64,000 nt of DNA from Sipunculus nudus (GCA_026874595.1 CM049308.1:43157327-43221326); one strand, 5' to 3'; positions 31,621 through 44,833 are shown, counted from the first letter of the stretch. A program made the numbers and translations. The notes: a model not told the origin generated them from the sequence alone.

Positions 31621-33770
31621 ATGGAGGTTTTCGGAGCGTTTTTAATTCTTTTTTTTCTAGGAATTTGTTTGATGAATAAGTGTGCTGATGAAAGCTCAAA
31701 CTTATCTTATAGTACATTCATGTTTAAATCCGCAGAATTTTGTACTTTTGTATGACTCCTTTATCAAACTGATTATGTTTGATTGTAATGCTTTGATCTG
31801 AAAATACAGCTGTGATTTTTCAGTGACGTCAGAACTCAACTGTATTCTGATATATGTATGCATGTGTGTTTAATGATTGTTTGTAGAACTCATAATGACA
31901 TGAAACGTCGTCTATTTGTCATTTCAACAATAAATTAATTAAAAGGATATGGGAAACAAAGATTTGAAACAATATTGTATAATAAAGTATAAAAACTACA
32001 TACTATTCTCAAAGTGAAAGCTTCCCTGACCTTTGTAGGACTTACTATTTCTCCATTTCCATGTGCAAACTACTACTACTACAACTACTACTACTAATAA
32101 TAATAATAATAATTATTATTATTATTATTATTATATTAATGGTAAATTGGGATTAATTTAAATTATATAAATGCTTCTGTGAAGTCTTCGTTATTCATTC
32201 CTCCCGACTAAAATGATCAAGTCATAAAAAGCCTTTATTTGATTACATAGCCATCAGAAATATTAGTTTACTTAATTTGTTATCAAGCGTTATTTGCACT
32301 ATGGTTTTAATTATTTTAATAATTTTATAGGATCATTTTCTGACTGAAATATTTGTTTTTAATAAAATATTAAACACCAATTCATCTATGCAGTTTTATT
32401 ATTCAAACAGACACTGAGAATACTGAATACATGTGTATTAACGACTGAAAATTTCCAGTTTCCTATATATTTTTTTCTGTGAAAACATTGCCTCCTATAA
32501 TTTCCTATATTTGCAGGATTAAGATCTTATTTAGTAATTAGAAAATAGAGACCTAAATAAGTGCAGTTTAGTCTCGTGGTGCATGGCGATTCCTGTATAT
32601 TTCCCCTACGATCATTTTGTATATGTATTAGTCAGGTCAGACGCAGCCGCTTATTTTCCGAGAGTGTGTGTGTGTGGGGGGGGGGGGGGGGGGAGAGAGA
32701 GAGAGAAGCATTGTGTACAGTATATTTGGCATATCCATAGTTTCCCCAAAGCCTTTCAGCCCGAGATGATTTTACTAAGTGGTTATGTCTAAAGTGTCAT
32801 TTTGTAAATTAACATGCATGACAGTATATATGGCAACGTCCGTCTGTTATAATATCAGACTGTGATAACCGGTAATTACCATTCAGTATTTATTGAAAGT
32901 ACACTAAAAAGATTAGATCCAAAATGTAAGATATGTATGAAACGAACTAAAGATGTGTATATATCTGTTATCTGTCATAAATATATTCCCACGCGGAATA
33001 TTTGTTCAATATCAGTGATTGTCTCATGGCCCTTTAGCCTTTGGGGCATATACGTTAAACATCAAACTTTAGTTTAGGATTTCTTTAATAATAGTGCATT
33101 AAGAGGAAGCGGGTCTTGTGTGATTTTTTTTTCTTCCGTATCCTTGTTCTTTCGCTACACAGCTTTGGACCAAACGGTTTTGAGGCTCTATATATAAAAG
33201 AAAGGAATTAAGTGTTTAAATAGGCCGCCGACAATGTCGAATGCGCAGTCTCAGCTCACCCGCCCCCTATAGAATTGCCAGCTGCGTAAAGACTTTTGAG
33301 ATTCTAGACCTTGCGCAGCCGAGACTGTTATTACCTCATACTACAATTACTAATATATAAACTCGTTTTACAGGCACCTGTATCATAAGAATACCCAGGA
33401 TTTAATCACGTGTCTTTCATATATACTGAAACTGCAGATCTTAATATTCTAACATCATAATGAACAATAAAAAATAATATTCATAACATCCATCCATAAA
33501 TTTGATTTTTTTAATGTACAAAATATGAGGAGCAAGACTGTTCCATATTTAGCATACATTATATATTGAAGCAATTACTATACCACTCAAATAGTAAATA
33601 AAATATGGTATTAAAATGGCATTCTTTTGATATTAATAAGACAAACTACTTACTATTTTATTATACATGATGAAAGTTCGAGTTTTTTTATTAACTCTTT
33701 CATTTTTTTAGTATTTTCACTGGACTTTCCCCAGTAATTTCTAAGCAGTTTTAAGACAGTCTAGACTGCA
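31621..33770. other. AT-rich DNA with a (TAC)/(TAA)/(TTA) microsatellite
   Basis: At 32,068-32,132 a CTA run grades into (TAA)n and then (TTA)n, so the last part is self-complementary. At 32,665-32,706 a (GT)n-G20-(GA)n compound tract occurs. A CpG-richer stretch at 33,220-33,330 has no recognisable frame. No exon supported. Confidence 0.5.
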
Positions 33771-33772
33771 AG

Positions 33773-33848
33773 ATGGAGACTTTAGTACCTTGGATTCTGG
33801 GTGTATTTTGCCTGATATCATTTGTGATTCCATTGCATGGGACAGCTC
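33773..33848 (+). CDS. Possible first exon encoding a signal peptide
   Basis: ATG at 33,773 opens 25 codons: METLVP, then a long hydrophobic core (WILGVFCLISFVIPL), then HGTA. They run directly into GTATGT at 33,849, a good splice donor, in phase 1. The text has every part of a secretory signal peptide, with cleavage plausible after the small residues at the end. Without splicing the frame stops seven codons later, so it needs an intron. Upstream a 'gactttccccag' acceptor-like site at 33,723-33,734 could make this a second, partly untranslated exon. Downstream exons were not found. Chance occurrence is possible in 64 kb. Confidence 0.35.
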
Positions 33849-34845
33849 GTATGTTGACAGATAGTTAGTAAACTTTACAATCGTAGCATGCATTGCCTAT
33901 ATATTCCTCAGGTATATGTCCTGCAAAAATCTCGTTTTTTATCTTTTCCCATTCATCAGATGTGCCAAATGTTCTTTTCGTGTCAAAACAGGCTTTGGAA
34001 AAGAAACGTGTCAATTTAGGAATGTGGGGGTGGTAAAGATTGCATAACTTTTTTTTTACAAAACCTTACATAATATGTGCACAACTGAAGATGCTTAGAG
34101 GTCTGCAATATCACTCAGTATACTGTAAATGACAGACATAGTGTGTATAAAACTAGAAAATACAAGTGCTTGTAATATGAGTTTCCATTGTCGGCGTCGC
34201 TAGGTATAGTATGTCGAAAGTCTATTCAGCCGACAATGTGGATTATCTGAGTTTAGGTACCTGACATTGCCAAAAATTCCTAAAACATAAAAGAAACAGC
34301 TTCACGATGTCAGCCTCCTAAAATCCACCGCAGCACCGCTTGGTTGTACCCTTCCCTCATACTTTTTTTTATCCGGCTTATAGCGATATTTCTGAAAATT
34401 TGACGCTATATCTAGCCGCCGACTGTGAACCTGTCTGGTTATTTTATAGGCGTACTATTGCCGCCATCCTGAGACTTCCGTATACTCCGCCAGAGGTCGT
34501 CACCATGTCAGAGCCGTCCATTTATCCATCTGTTGGCAAAAAAGAGGAATAAATCAAGTGTTTTGCCCATTTCATGAACTGGGCAAACTCGTTTTGGGCT
34601 TAACATATATATAGTATACTGAAAACAGGCCTCCCACGGTGGCATAAAATTCATAAATTTTTCCCCAAAATTCACATTTGGCAGTTTAATGCTACAAATC
34701 CTACAAAATTAACAGTTTTATGTTAAAAAGCATAAAACTTGAATCAAAATCATAAAATGTGGTAGTAAATACCCGATAACTTCTTCTGCAAGCTTTCATG
34801 TCTGTTGTAATATGATGGTCTAGCTGCAATGTATATTGTAAATGT
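33849..34845. other. Intergenic or intronic DNA, nothing recognised
   Basis: If the exon at 33,773 is real this is its intron. 'aggcctcccacggtggcata' near 34,628 has an inverted relative near 38,350 ('gggaggcctgtgac'). Confidence 0.3.
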
Positions 34846-34929
34846 CACGCGCCATCGGTCGATCTTGCCCATCGGCCGATGGGTGTGCGCCAACGGTTGA
34901 TCGACCGATGGGTCACCCATCGGCTGATC
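34846..34929. repeat. Palindrome cluster CCCATCGGCCGATGGG (left copy)
   Basis: A perfect 16-bp palindrome at 34,868-34,883. At 34,899-34,929 a second imperfect palindrome (GATCGACCGATGGGT-c-ACCCATCGGCTGATC). The first ~60 bp match the reverse complement of 36,490-36,551. Confidence 0.8.
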
Positions 34930-36195
34930 GGCCAAACCCATCGAACGATATTGAAGTTTACACTGAACAAAATATATATATTATATCAAGTATTATGTCG
35001 GGTTTTTTTATATATAATAAGGTAAAAACTGATGATGTAACACCAATGAAATTAAAATAACTGTTGACTAAATGGCTATAGTGGCTGATGAATCATACCT
35101 TAAAATGAGAAATTCAGAGAGCAGCTAAACTAAATTTTCCGTTTGTAATGTTTGCATGTGATTCTATACATATGCATTTCTTATCTCTCTTATGTCAAAC
35201 TAGAATATCATTATCCTACATATCCTACGTCCTTCAAGCTCCCTGTATTATCCGAGCACCTGCTGTCCACATATGGAGTACATATATGTACACGTTTCCT
35301 TGATATAAAAAGTATTCAGCACAGATTACGTTTCAAATCGTCTTATTTATTTATTTATTTATTTATAAAATGATCCTATCAGATGAATAAGCAGCGAGTC
35401 AGATTTCAATTTAAATACTAAAATAACAGCGTGCCCCCTTCCATCCACCACTGTTGACCATTATATCCCCCCCCGCCCCCCATGAAATTTGTATATTATG
35501 TCAAAGATCTTGTACAGTTCATGAAACAAACTAGCTTTTGTTATTGTCAAATATATATAGTAAAGTCACCCCTAAACTATTATCTTAGGAGGTAACGGAT
35601 GGCATCATTGAAAATCTGACGTGAAAACATTTTGATTGTTTGATCTAGAGCATGAATGAATATCTTTACGCTTAACTGCTCTAACCATCTGCTAAGAGTA
35701 ACTCATTTCTTTATAATATAAAGAATTTAGACATGCCTACAGGAAACCATCATTCTGGTTGATTAATTGTCCCTTATTTTTGTAAATAATGTATGGCACA
35801 ACCAGTGTAATGGATGTTAAAGTTTAGAAAGTGAGCTAAATAAATGAGAAGTTTTGCAGGAGAAATATGTATATGTATAGACGTATAATAATAAGATGCA
35901 TGTAAATATCCCACCCCGATAAAAATCATGAAACGCACTAGGATATAAAGTAGTGTTCCCTATGTAAGTTTTTTTCTGACTTTACCATTACCCAATTTGA
36001 AACATGTCGTTATGAGTACGTTTTTTTTCCACTTAAACAATTAATGATATGCATTATCAGCATTGAAACCCCAAACTATAGAATTAAGCCCCTTTGCGCT
36101 GTTATACTCTGTAATCCATCACCTAATAGCTATAGTGCATGGCTGCTTACGTATCGGCAATACAACGGTGGAGAGGTTCAGGGGAATTAAACAAT
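34930..36195. other. AT-rich DNA between the palindrome clusters
   Basis: Includes (TTTA)n at 35,343-35,368 and a C-run near 35,468. No transposase-like frame. If the flanking clusters are element ends this would be its interior. Confidence 0.35.
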
Positions 36196-36201
36196 AATCA
36201 A

Positions 36202-36406
36202 CAGGGGCGGATCCAGGATTTAGGAAAAGGGGGGGTCCAACCCAGGAGGACTAATGAAAATCCTAAAAAAAAAGGTCATCACGTCTGGAAAAGGGGGGGT
36301 CCATGCCGCAAAATAACGTCTAAAACTCCTTAAAAAAGGTTGCTTCGGGTGAAAAAGGGGGGGTCCGGACCCCCTGGACCCCCCCCCCCCCCCGGATCCG
36401 CTTCTG
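36202..36406. mobile_element. hAT-like MITE, CAGGGGCGGATCCAGG termini
   Basis: The left tip CAGGGGCGGATCCAGG and the right tip (reverse complement CAGAAGCGGATCCGG) are imperfect inverted repeats. The flanks ATCAA at 36,197-36,201 and 36,407-36,411 are a direct duplication, shorter than the 8 bp usual for hAT. The interior has three 'aaaagggggggtcc' motifs. Related fragments are at 38,729-38,765, 44,834 and 46,130-46,153. Confidence 0.75.
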
Positions 36407-36489
36407 ATCAATCGCAAGGTTTGAAGGTTTGCACTTAAAAATTAAAATATTGCGTCTTCTTTTATTGTGATTTCATTGTATATGAAATG

Positions 36490-36551
36490 AGATCGACCGA
36501 CGGCGCAAGCCCATCGGCCGATGGGTCAGATCGACCGATGCATGGGGTGAC
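36490..36551. repeat. Palindrome cluster CCCATCGGCCGATGGG (right copy, inverted)
   Basis: The same perfect 16-bp palindrome at 36,510-36,525, flanked by GATCGACCGACGG and GATCGACCGATG. In reverse complement it aligns with 34,846-34,905. Confidence 0.8.
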
Positions 36552-36664
36552 ATATAAAGCCATTGCATGTGTTCATCAGCATTATATGATTCATACATAG
36601 GCTATACATGATAAATATCCCTAATTTGAGAGTTTAAATTAGTGCTGCAAGTGCTAGATTTGCT

Positions 36665-36895
36665 ATTTTTGGCTCAGCTGACATTAAGTCCCCTGAATTA
36701 TATAGTGATCGTCTTTAATCTTTAATACCATCCAGCTCCTAATCCATTAACAGAACACAGATCAAAATGGTTATAGTGTCATATCTGAAATTTTGCCTAC
36801 AGTTGGTTTATGGGAAAAAATCATTGCCACACCTGAAGCGATGTCTTCGAAATAAAGTAAAACCTGTTGTAAGGGGTTATAAAGTCAGGTGAGCA
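36665..36895. repeat. Diverged 'TTTTGGCTCAGCTGAC' repeat module
   Basis: 'tttttggctcagctgacatt' and 'tatagtgatcgtctttaat' match the opening of 30,628. 'ccattaacagaacacagatc' and 'atagtgtcatatctgaaa' continue the family. Confidence 0.55.
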
Positions 36896-36919
36896 CTGCT
36901 GGAACATGCAGTTCTGGCT

Positions 36920-36970
36920 GCCTCCGGCTCTGATGACTGTTACATAATCAGTCACATCAGCTGAGGAGGC
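36920..36970. repeat. 51-nt GC-rich hairpin
   Basis: GCCTCC...GCTCTGATGACTG pairs with CAGTCACATCAGCTGAGGAGGC around a ~9-nt loop, with one small internal loop. More GC-rich than its surroundings. Could be a structured RNA or a relic palindrome; no homologue in the window. Confidence 0.55.
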
Positions 36971-38600
36971 TCCTTATATGTGGTTATTAATGAAATGCTT
37001 GTTGCTTTGCAAGAAATTGTCTTTAAAATTTAACCACTGAAGACCATGTGTTCCTTTAAAAGTGAAAGTAAGCTTCCTGTAATCTGAACTTAAACAGTAA
37101 AACAATTCAGAATTGTACTTTACCTGATTTGAAATTATTTGTCTGATTAAATGTTACAAAAGTGTTTCCTGTTGAATAATTTACTGAATCTTATAGTTCT
37201 ATAGGGTTATATGTTGTGTACATGTATATATATGGTTAAGATCTGTTTAGATACTTATATGTTATATATATGTGTGTACATTTATGTTAACTGAATATTA
37301 TTAGACAGTTGCTGTGGTCGTTTGAGCAAAAGTTTCACCATAATTTTAGTCATTTTTAGTCATTAAAAATGAAAATATGTTTCTGAATGTTTAAATGCAT
37401 ACTTCAGGCCAGTTTTTTTAACATTCCTCTTAAAACAGTAAAACAGTATTTAGAGTAATATATTATTAATGAGGATTATAGTGATTATTGCTAAAAGCAA
37501 AGCTAATGGTAAACTTTGACTTAATTGTTTTCCAGTATATATGTTTACCTTTATTCAGTCCTAATAATAAACATTATAATCTTTTCATGCTTATAAATAT
37601 AATAGGATTGACATGCAGCTGTAATCTAATTATTTTGTTATTATTTAATGACTGTCACACTGTTTTAAATGCTTTATTGTCATCCCAGTTTTATAAGCAA
37701 TGGTAATTTTGATAATACTTGTAAACCTGTTGATGCAATATAGGCTCAGTTAACCATCAACATATTGAGCTACAATAGATTTTTTTTAATGAATTTTATT
37801 TTTGGTGCATATTTAATGTTTGTTTTGATACTGACATATTGCGCCAAAGGTTTTACCTTATATAGCACATCTTATTTGACATATTATTTAATTAATCTAA
37901 TTTAGTATAACATCATCACAGTATTCAAGCAAATTTGGACAAAATTAAGCAATTAAACAGTTTCTGATTTTTGATCAGTGACTATGTTTTAGGATTGTTT
38001 TTAGAATTATAAATATCAGCCATGTCACCGTTATAGTTCTATACAATCTAAAAAGCTAATATAAAAGTATATATATAACTATATAGAGCGAAGCCCTTTT
38101 CCACTGTTAAAATGCTCAAATATACAATCATTGTTAAATTTTGCCGACCACTTTGACCCATGCCCTTGTTAAATTAGAGTCAGAATTATGTATTTCCCAT
38201 GCATCTCTTTTATTTCCAAATAGTGCTGGAAGTGTAGAAAAAGGGCATAAACTAACATGTAATATTGGTAATTACTTGGAGCATAAAATAGCATAAAATT
38301 TGACAAAAACATGACATAATTTAAAATCCTAAATAAATTTTTCAAAACTTATTGGGAGGCCTGTGACAAGTACTTTTTATATGTGCACCTCATGTGTTTA
38401 TATATATATTATATAGTTTTGTCTAATTATACGAGTTAAAAAAATTCCATAACCTTACAACATATAAAGATATTTCATATATATATTTATGTACATGTAT
38501 TTATGTATATATTGAACAGAGAGATACTGCAAGGAGCATGGTACGTGGAAGACACGTCATGTATACATATGTTGCGCGACATCCTCTGATCTGGTTCATC
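36971..38600. other. AT-rich DNA, nothing recognised
   Basis: No exon, RNA gene or transposon end supported. Confidence 0.4.
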
Positions 38601-38619
38601 TTATAATTATATAAAATTG

Positions 38620-38770
38620 GTCTGACTGACCCAATAAGTGATTTTAGGGCGAGTCAGAAATGACGAGAAGGGTCAGACACAATAACCGAAATCGGTTATT
38701 GGTTCAGACCCATCTTAAGATGGATTAGGTCCAGGATTTAGGATTTAGGAAAAGGGGGGTCCAATGCAGG
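38620..38770. repeat. Palindrome cluster CCATCTTAAGATGG with MITE fragment
   Basis: Near-palindrome AATAACCGAAATCGGTTATT at 38,681-38,700 and perfect CCATCTTAAGATGG at 38,710-38,723, beside a partial '(c)caggatttaggaaaaggggg' MITE sequence. The layout echoes the CCCATCGGCCGATGGG clusters with a different centre. Confidence 0.65.
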
Positions 38771-38812
38771 TGTTTAACGGTATTTAGATCAGGGAATCAG
38801 TAAAATATACAT

Positions 38813-39015
38813 AGTATAGTATAGTATAGTTTATTTAGATCCAATTCAGTACAATATCAACTGGTACCAAAAAAAAAATAAAAAATATACATATGGTAAT
38901 ATGGAAATAAAAAATACACAATTTGATAAAACCTGTGATACAATACTGAATAAAATCGAGGATGACACGAAAAAGTTGAAAAACTTGTTTCCATCGTGGT
39001 CCTCTATGAAATGAT
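38813..39015 (-). mobile_element. Probable LINE 3' end (minus strand)
   Basis: On the minus strand 'aattggatctaaataaacta' runs into a (TATAC)n tail at 38,815-38,832. AATAAA-type signals beside a pentanucleotide tail are a common LINE 3' end. Upstream of it is a 62-codon minus-strand frame (38,835-39,023) without known motif. Confidence 0.4.
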
Positions 39016-39109
39016 ACATACAATCAATACGATACGGGGGTGATAAAGGGGAGCATTTATTTCATATTTTCTGCTTTTTTTTAAATATTCAAAACTGTAT
39101 GTATATGCG

Positions 39110-39235
39110 TGCGTAGATCATGATCGGATATATAGGGTCTGCGCCATCTTAAGATGGGTTGGCCGTCTTAAGATGGGCGATCCAATATCCGATCGGTTAT
39201 TGGGTCAAACACATTTTAAGATTGGTCAGATCGGA
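39110..39235. repeat. Second CCATCTTAAGATGG palindrome cluster
   Basis: Perfect CCATCTTAAGATGG at 39,144-39,157, a partial copy GTCTTAAGATGGGC at 39,165-39,178, and ATCGGATAT...ATATCCGAT complementary blocks at 39,123-39,131 and 39,185-39,193, so the cluster can fold as one stem. About 430 bp from the cluster at 38.7 kb. Confidence 0.7.
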
Positions 39236-39895
39236 AGAAGGCGCGTAACACAGCTCACGTGCAATGCATGCAGTCAGATTATATACATGTTACATTAAAT
39301 TCATTTTAGTTTCCGAATTCCCATGGTCAATTAAATTTTAATACAACGAATAAAATATAAATGACGTGAAAAATTCAATTTTAAATTAATCTTTTTTTTA
39401 ATATTGAAGTTTTATATTTGTCGGCAAGACAAGAACACGATATCTTGCACAAACCCTTTTATTCACTAAAATATATTATGGTTGTTATACATATATAAAA
39501 TATACAAAATATATTGAAATTTTTAAAGGTTAATATGCGCAGAGGTCATTAATCTTTCAACAAATTAATTTAAAACTTATAATTGATTAATTTTGTTAAT
39601 CTTCACGTGAAAACACAGATTGCAGGAGAAATTAATATATATATTATTGGGCAGCTTCATGTATATATTAATAATATAACCTCAAAATAAAATCTACGCA
39701 CGTATTATATATTATATGATATATATATATTCATATTAATTTTTTTCTGCTATATATACGTTTTCTAAACGTTAAATGGTAATCATATATATATATATAT
39801 ATATATGTACATATATATATTATAAAAAATATGTATGTTAACATACAATAAATATTTTTTTTATATTATTCAAAGTGTGCATGGGCCTATACTTT

Positions 39896-39953
<58 letters not shown>

Positions 39954-41430
39954 AGTATAATATAACATGTCGCAGCCTTATTCAGACTCATCGATATTCA
40001 TGCCATCGATAGAACGATGTTATTTCTTCAAAGATATATATGCTAGTATCCTAAATATATTATACTTGATCTAAATATGTCATGCTCAGTCAAATAGCCC
40101 TCGCAGTTTCATATTACATCATTAATTCTCCAGCTTTTGCCAATGCCGGGATTATAATTTTAATTTGAATGAAACCTCTCTTAATCTTGGATATACAAGT
40201 ACACAAAACTAGCATTTTTAAGCATTTTTATACAATTAAATTAAATAAAGAAAACGACCGCAACATCCGCATTTACTGTCATATGGATATATATAATTAT
40301 ACATCAATATTTTTATTATGAATATGTTGATAGATTATAAAGTTTTTTTTATGTATATTGTAATGTATAATATTATATTTTTTATATAATATTTCATACA
40401 TAAATATATAAATATGTGCATTTTCTTTTAAATTTTACATTATCAAATCGACTCACTTCGCTATAGTCCGATCGGCTGATGTTTATAGTCGATCTGAATT
40501 AAAGACCTATTCAGCGTAACATATGTAAACATGTTTTAATTGCATGCAAATAGTTGTTATATATGGTATATATATTCCTGCCTGCATGGGGAAAGAGGAT
40601 AACCTTTTAAAAGGTTTGGTTGATTTCCAGACTATAATACAATATGGTCGGTAAATAACATGACATTGATGAGTCATTCTGGGATCACTGTATATTTAGC
40701 CGCCCTGCATGTGGCTGTTCCCTGTACTCTAAATATTCATCGCCTATAGCCTTCCACGTGCGTGCATGGTCTGTCTTGATTCCGTCCGTCATGCACGCAG
40801 ACTCTCCACATATTATCATGGTATATACACTAAAATCTGTCACAGTTTGAGACACGCTTTCTTCAGTATTGATAGATGTTTAGATTTAGGAAATTCTGGT
40901 TCGAGGAATTCATACCGTATGATACTTGAATAAACTATAAACTATATTTTATTATAAAACAGTTATGTATTACGTATCCATTTCCATGCATTGTGTCACC
41001 GTCTAGGTCAAACAAGTAATGAACAACTGTAGATTGTTCCTCCGCATGCCTTCCTCATACATCTTCAAATTTAAAATCTTAAAAATAAAAAAACAAATAT
41101 ACCCTCACATGATTTCTTCAGAATGGCCGCATATAACGCATTATGAGAAGTTATATACATGCATGCATTCTAATACCGGAAATCCCATGCTTAAACGCAT
41201 GAATGCAGTTTTAAATATACACTGCGTATATGCTGGTTGTCTGGTAAGTGTATTTCGGTTATATTATTTATAATATAAATATTTTTTTATGATATTTTGT
41301 TTGTAATGTTAGTTTTACAAGTCAGTATTTTATATTTAATTAAAAATATAAAACGAGCCACGGTCACCATGATAATTTTATATATAGATAATCAGTGTGA
41401 TATCTGAAAGCTGTTATATATATATATATG

Positions 41431-41477
<47 letters not shown>

Positions 41478-42291
41478 AATATATATACGTTTTATTTGGA
41501 GACATTTTAGTCGTTTAAAGATGAGCGCGCAGTGACAGTATATACTGGTATAATGTCCTGCATGCATGATCACTTCATCTTGGACATGCATGCACGTGTA
41601 TATATTGAGTTACTGGCAGAGGTATCCACATGTTTCCTATATAAATTATTAGAAATTTGGTTTTGAAAAAAAATATATAATACATGCAATAATCGCCCTG
41701 TCTATTGTTAAGATTTATAGGTTATATATGTCTAAAATATGAAATATACAAAGTTGTTAAAATATACTTGAAATCATATCACCAACCTTTTTGTATTTGC
41801 TATTTTCCACAAGTAACCACTAGTTGTAGCTTTGATATACCGGCCTGTATGTATAGGTATATAATATTCACGCCGATGCCTCTCACGTACATTTTTCAGG
41901 CCTTAGTTACTCGCAAATCAAAATGATAAGCCAGCAGTCGCTGTACATGCCATGTACCGTCAGAACACTCTTAACCGCTTCCGCGCCTTAACCCGCTGTA
42001 ATGGATTTAACGTGTATATAATAGGGGCCTCTATATAAGGCAGTGGCGGGCCATGTAACTGATCAAATCCATTCAGAGCTCCTGCATGTTTGTAGACAGC
42101 TTTTTGAGCATTTAATTGCTAAGGGTAACTATAATTGGATATCCTAAAGAAAAAAATATTTATGCATGCAGTGAACTGTTAATTTGTATATTATAGGGTT
42201 TTTATTATATATATTTATAAAAAATGCACTTTTTTATCTCTTCGTGTGAACTTATGCAGTATATATATAAATACATATATATATAAATATA

Positions 42292-42333
<42 letters not shown>

Positions 42334-42560
42334 GCACTTTTTTTCTTTAAAATCATATATGATTGGAATGCAGTATATGTACAGGGTTTTAAAATAACAT
42401 GCTCATTAAAATCATATATTCATATAAAGTTTTTCACTGTGACAGCTCTATATTTAGGACAATATGATGCTTTATATTGTTAATTTATGTTTAATTCCTT
42501 TACGTACCAGGTTAAATCATTTCAGTTTTATTCTCACCGTTAAGGTTATACCTTAATTAT
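39236..42560. other. Very AT-rich DNA with (AT)n tracts, no gene seen
   Basis: (AT)n tracts at 39,789-39,806, 39,899-39,949, 41,415-41,474 and 42,297-42,330. The element ATGCATGC occurs unusually often. Open frames here are short or are Ile/Tyr runs from (AT)n. Confidence 0.6.
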
Positions 42561-42574
42561 ATATGTGTTCTTTA

Positions 42575-42760
42575 ATATAAACAATTAAACTATAAACTTT
42601 ATTTATTTTACACGGATGTATACAACTAGCAATAATAACTGTAATACAATTAAGGCAGTCTGCATAATTCGAATGGCGCGTTCGGTATAAAGTCTGGTGT
42701 AAAGTGGAGGCAACTGGAGGACTTTGAGAAAACCACCGACCCTGGACGGGCCACACTCTA
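42575..42760 (-). repeat. Possible retroposon 3' end (minus strand)
   Basis: On the minus strand a CpG-containing stretch leads to 'gtaaaataaataaagtttat' and an AT tail, as in retroposon 3' ends. No other copy in the window; weak. Confidence 0.25.
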
Positions 42761-43586
42761 TATATATATATATATATATATATGCAGTTATGGTATATTT
42801 GCTTTCAATCTTTATCTGCTGGGTCTTTACAGTGGATTTTGTTCATGTATATAGTCCTTCTTTCGAAAGCTGCAGGTTAAACGAGTATATGTAGGTATAA
42901 AGGAAGAGTATATATGAAATGTTGGTCAAAAATGTTATTGTTTGATTAAAATTCTAAAATACATATAACGTTATCACAGATTAGGTTAAATTAACAATAA
43001 ACATGTATATGAGTTGCATATGGTTGGTGTATATGTTTTAGTTGTGATCATGCGTGCATGCTTTCAGCTTCAGACCTTGTTCATGATCCACACATTTCGA
43101 ACGAAACAAAAATTAATACCATTGCAAGTATATAAACCTTAATTTAAGGATAAATGGTTGTTGTTTTTATTCCTTTTATTCCTATTTTTTGCGAATTAAC
43201 AATTTACATAATTATAATTAATCCTACTTGATATTACTATAACAGGGTATTATATTTCAGTAAGTAACTATTACAAATGCCCTGTATCTCCGTAAACACA
43301 GTTGTTTTTCTACCTGCCAGTGACTCATCAGTTTAGTCATATCTGACTGCCCATGATAAATGACTGCTCGGAGAGGAAGATGTATATACAGAGCTACAAT
43401 TACCCCACGCATTCACAAAACCTAACTGCTGTCGTTTGTGCATGTACGATCAAATATAGGCTATATATGTTATATCTATGTGTCTTTATAACAAGCGTTT
43501 GCTCAGAGTAAATGCTTTTAAATTTAAGGTTAAATGTGACAATTGAATATCATTTACATCTAGAATTGATAATTCAACGGACATGC

Positions 43587-43653
<67 letters not shown>

Positions 43654-44830
43654 GTGTGTATTCATGAATTGTATCTTAACTCTCATAATATCAGACAGTA
43701 TATATATGCGTTTATTTATTTATAAAAGTGTTTTCCCGCTTTTGGCACTATATGCATGCGTTCCTATTCTGTTCAAACTCCGCCTGACCAGCATTACCGC
43801 GCTCATTAATAACTGTTGAATGTATGCATGCATTTAATTTTTTTTTTTTTTGGGGGGGGGGGGGAGTAGCTTGAGTGAATGTATTGCTTTTATAATGTAT
43901 TAATACACAATTTTTATTATGCGTCTCCATATAAAAATGTCTTTGTGTGGAGTCCATATATAAGGGGGTTAAATAAATCAGTCAAATCTGAACCCAGCTA
44001 TAACATACACATGCATGCACTATAGTGTTTATACTTTGCATCGTTCTTGATTTAACCATTTGTGGAATCACCGAGAGAAATATATAATACACAGATATAA
44101 GTGTAGGCAGGTTAATAATTATCAGATTATATAGCTTTAGTCTGCATGCATGCAGTGCCATGCACGTGTCGTGACGCGGGAGAATTGATGCACAAACTGT
44201 GCGATGGAGGAATCTTGTTAATTAGTATATAAATGTCTTGAGAATTCCAATGCATTTTTTACATGTATACAGAAACTCATAAATATTAAATGTACATAAT
44301 GAGACAGGTGACGTATAGACGGTGTGTAGGCCTCACTCTGATGACCACCCCAGGCCTGTGATGTATACGGACACCATGACGGCCCGTCACATCACTGACA
44401 TCAAGTCGCGTACGCTAACTGACATTCCTACAATAACGCGGTCTCGTATATTTCAAATATACCCCTCCCTCTCCTTTTGTATATTCATCCAAATCATTAC
44501 AATAATAATTTCATACCCGATCATTCACGGGAGCTGAACACCGCAGAATGCGCGTCTTTTCAGTTGACATGTTTATGTCAAAAGCGGAATTATATATACC
44601 TTTCTCCACTCCAGTGATTAGAGTATAACAGAATATCTTTTTCTTTTTAGAAAACCGGTTGCAACATATGGTCTCAAACAGAAATAAACAATAATATTAC
44701 TTTAAAATAATTCATACAAAGCACACGTGTTCATCGCGGTTCATGATCAAATGTTCTATATTATGTATAAATCGAGAGTATTTTTTTGTTTTCTTTTCTT
44801 TCCACAATTGCATGTCATGTTTGTATTCCA
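42761..44830. other. AT-rich DNA, (AT)n at 43,591-43,651, no gene seen
   Basis: Also a T14G13 run at 43,838-43,864. The region 44,300-44,540 is CpG-richer with a 71-codon frame but no recognisable motif. Confidence 0.45.
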
Positions 44831-44833
44831 TGC

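Noticed and set aside
44330-44400. C/D snoRNA-like TGATGA and CTGA boxes
   Set aside because: Boxes are short and frequent by chance; no terminal stem pairs the ends.
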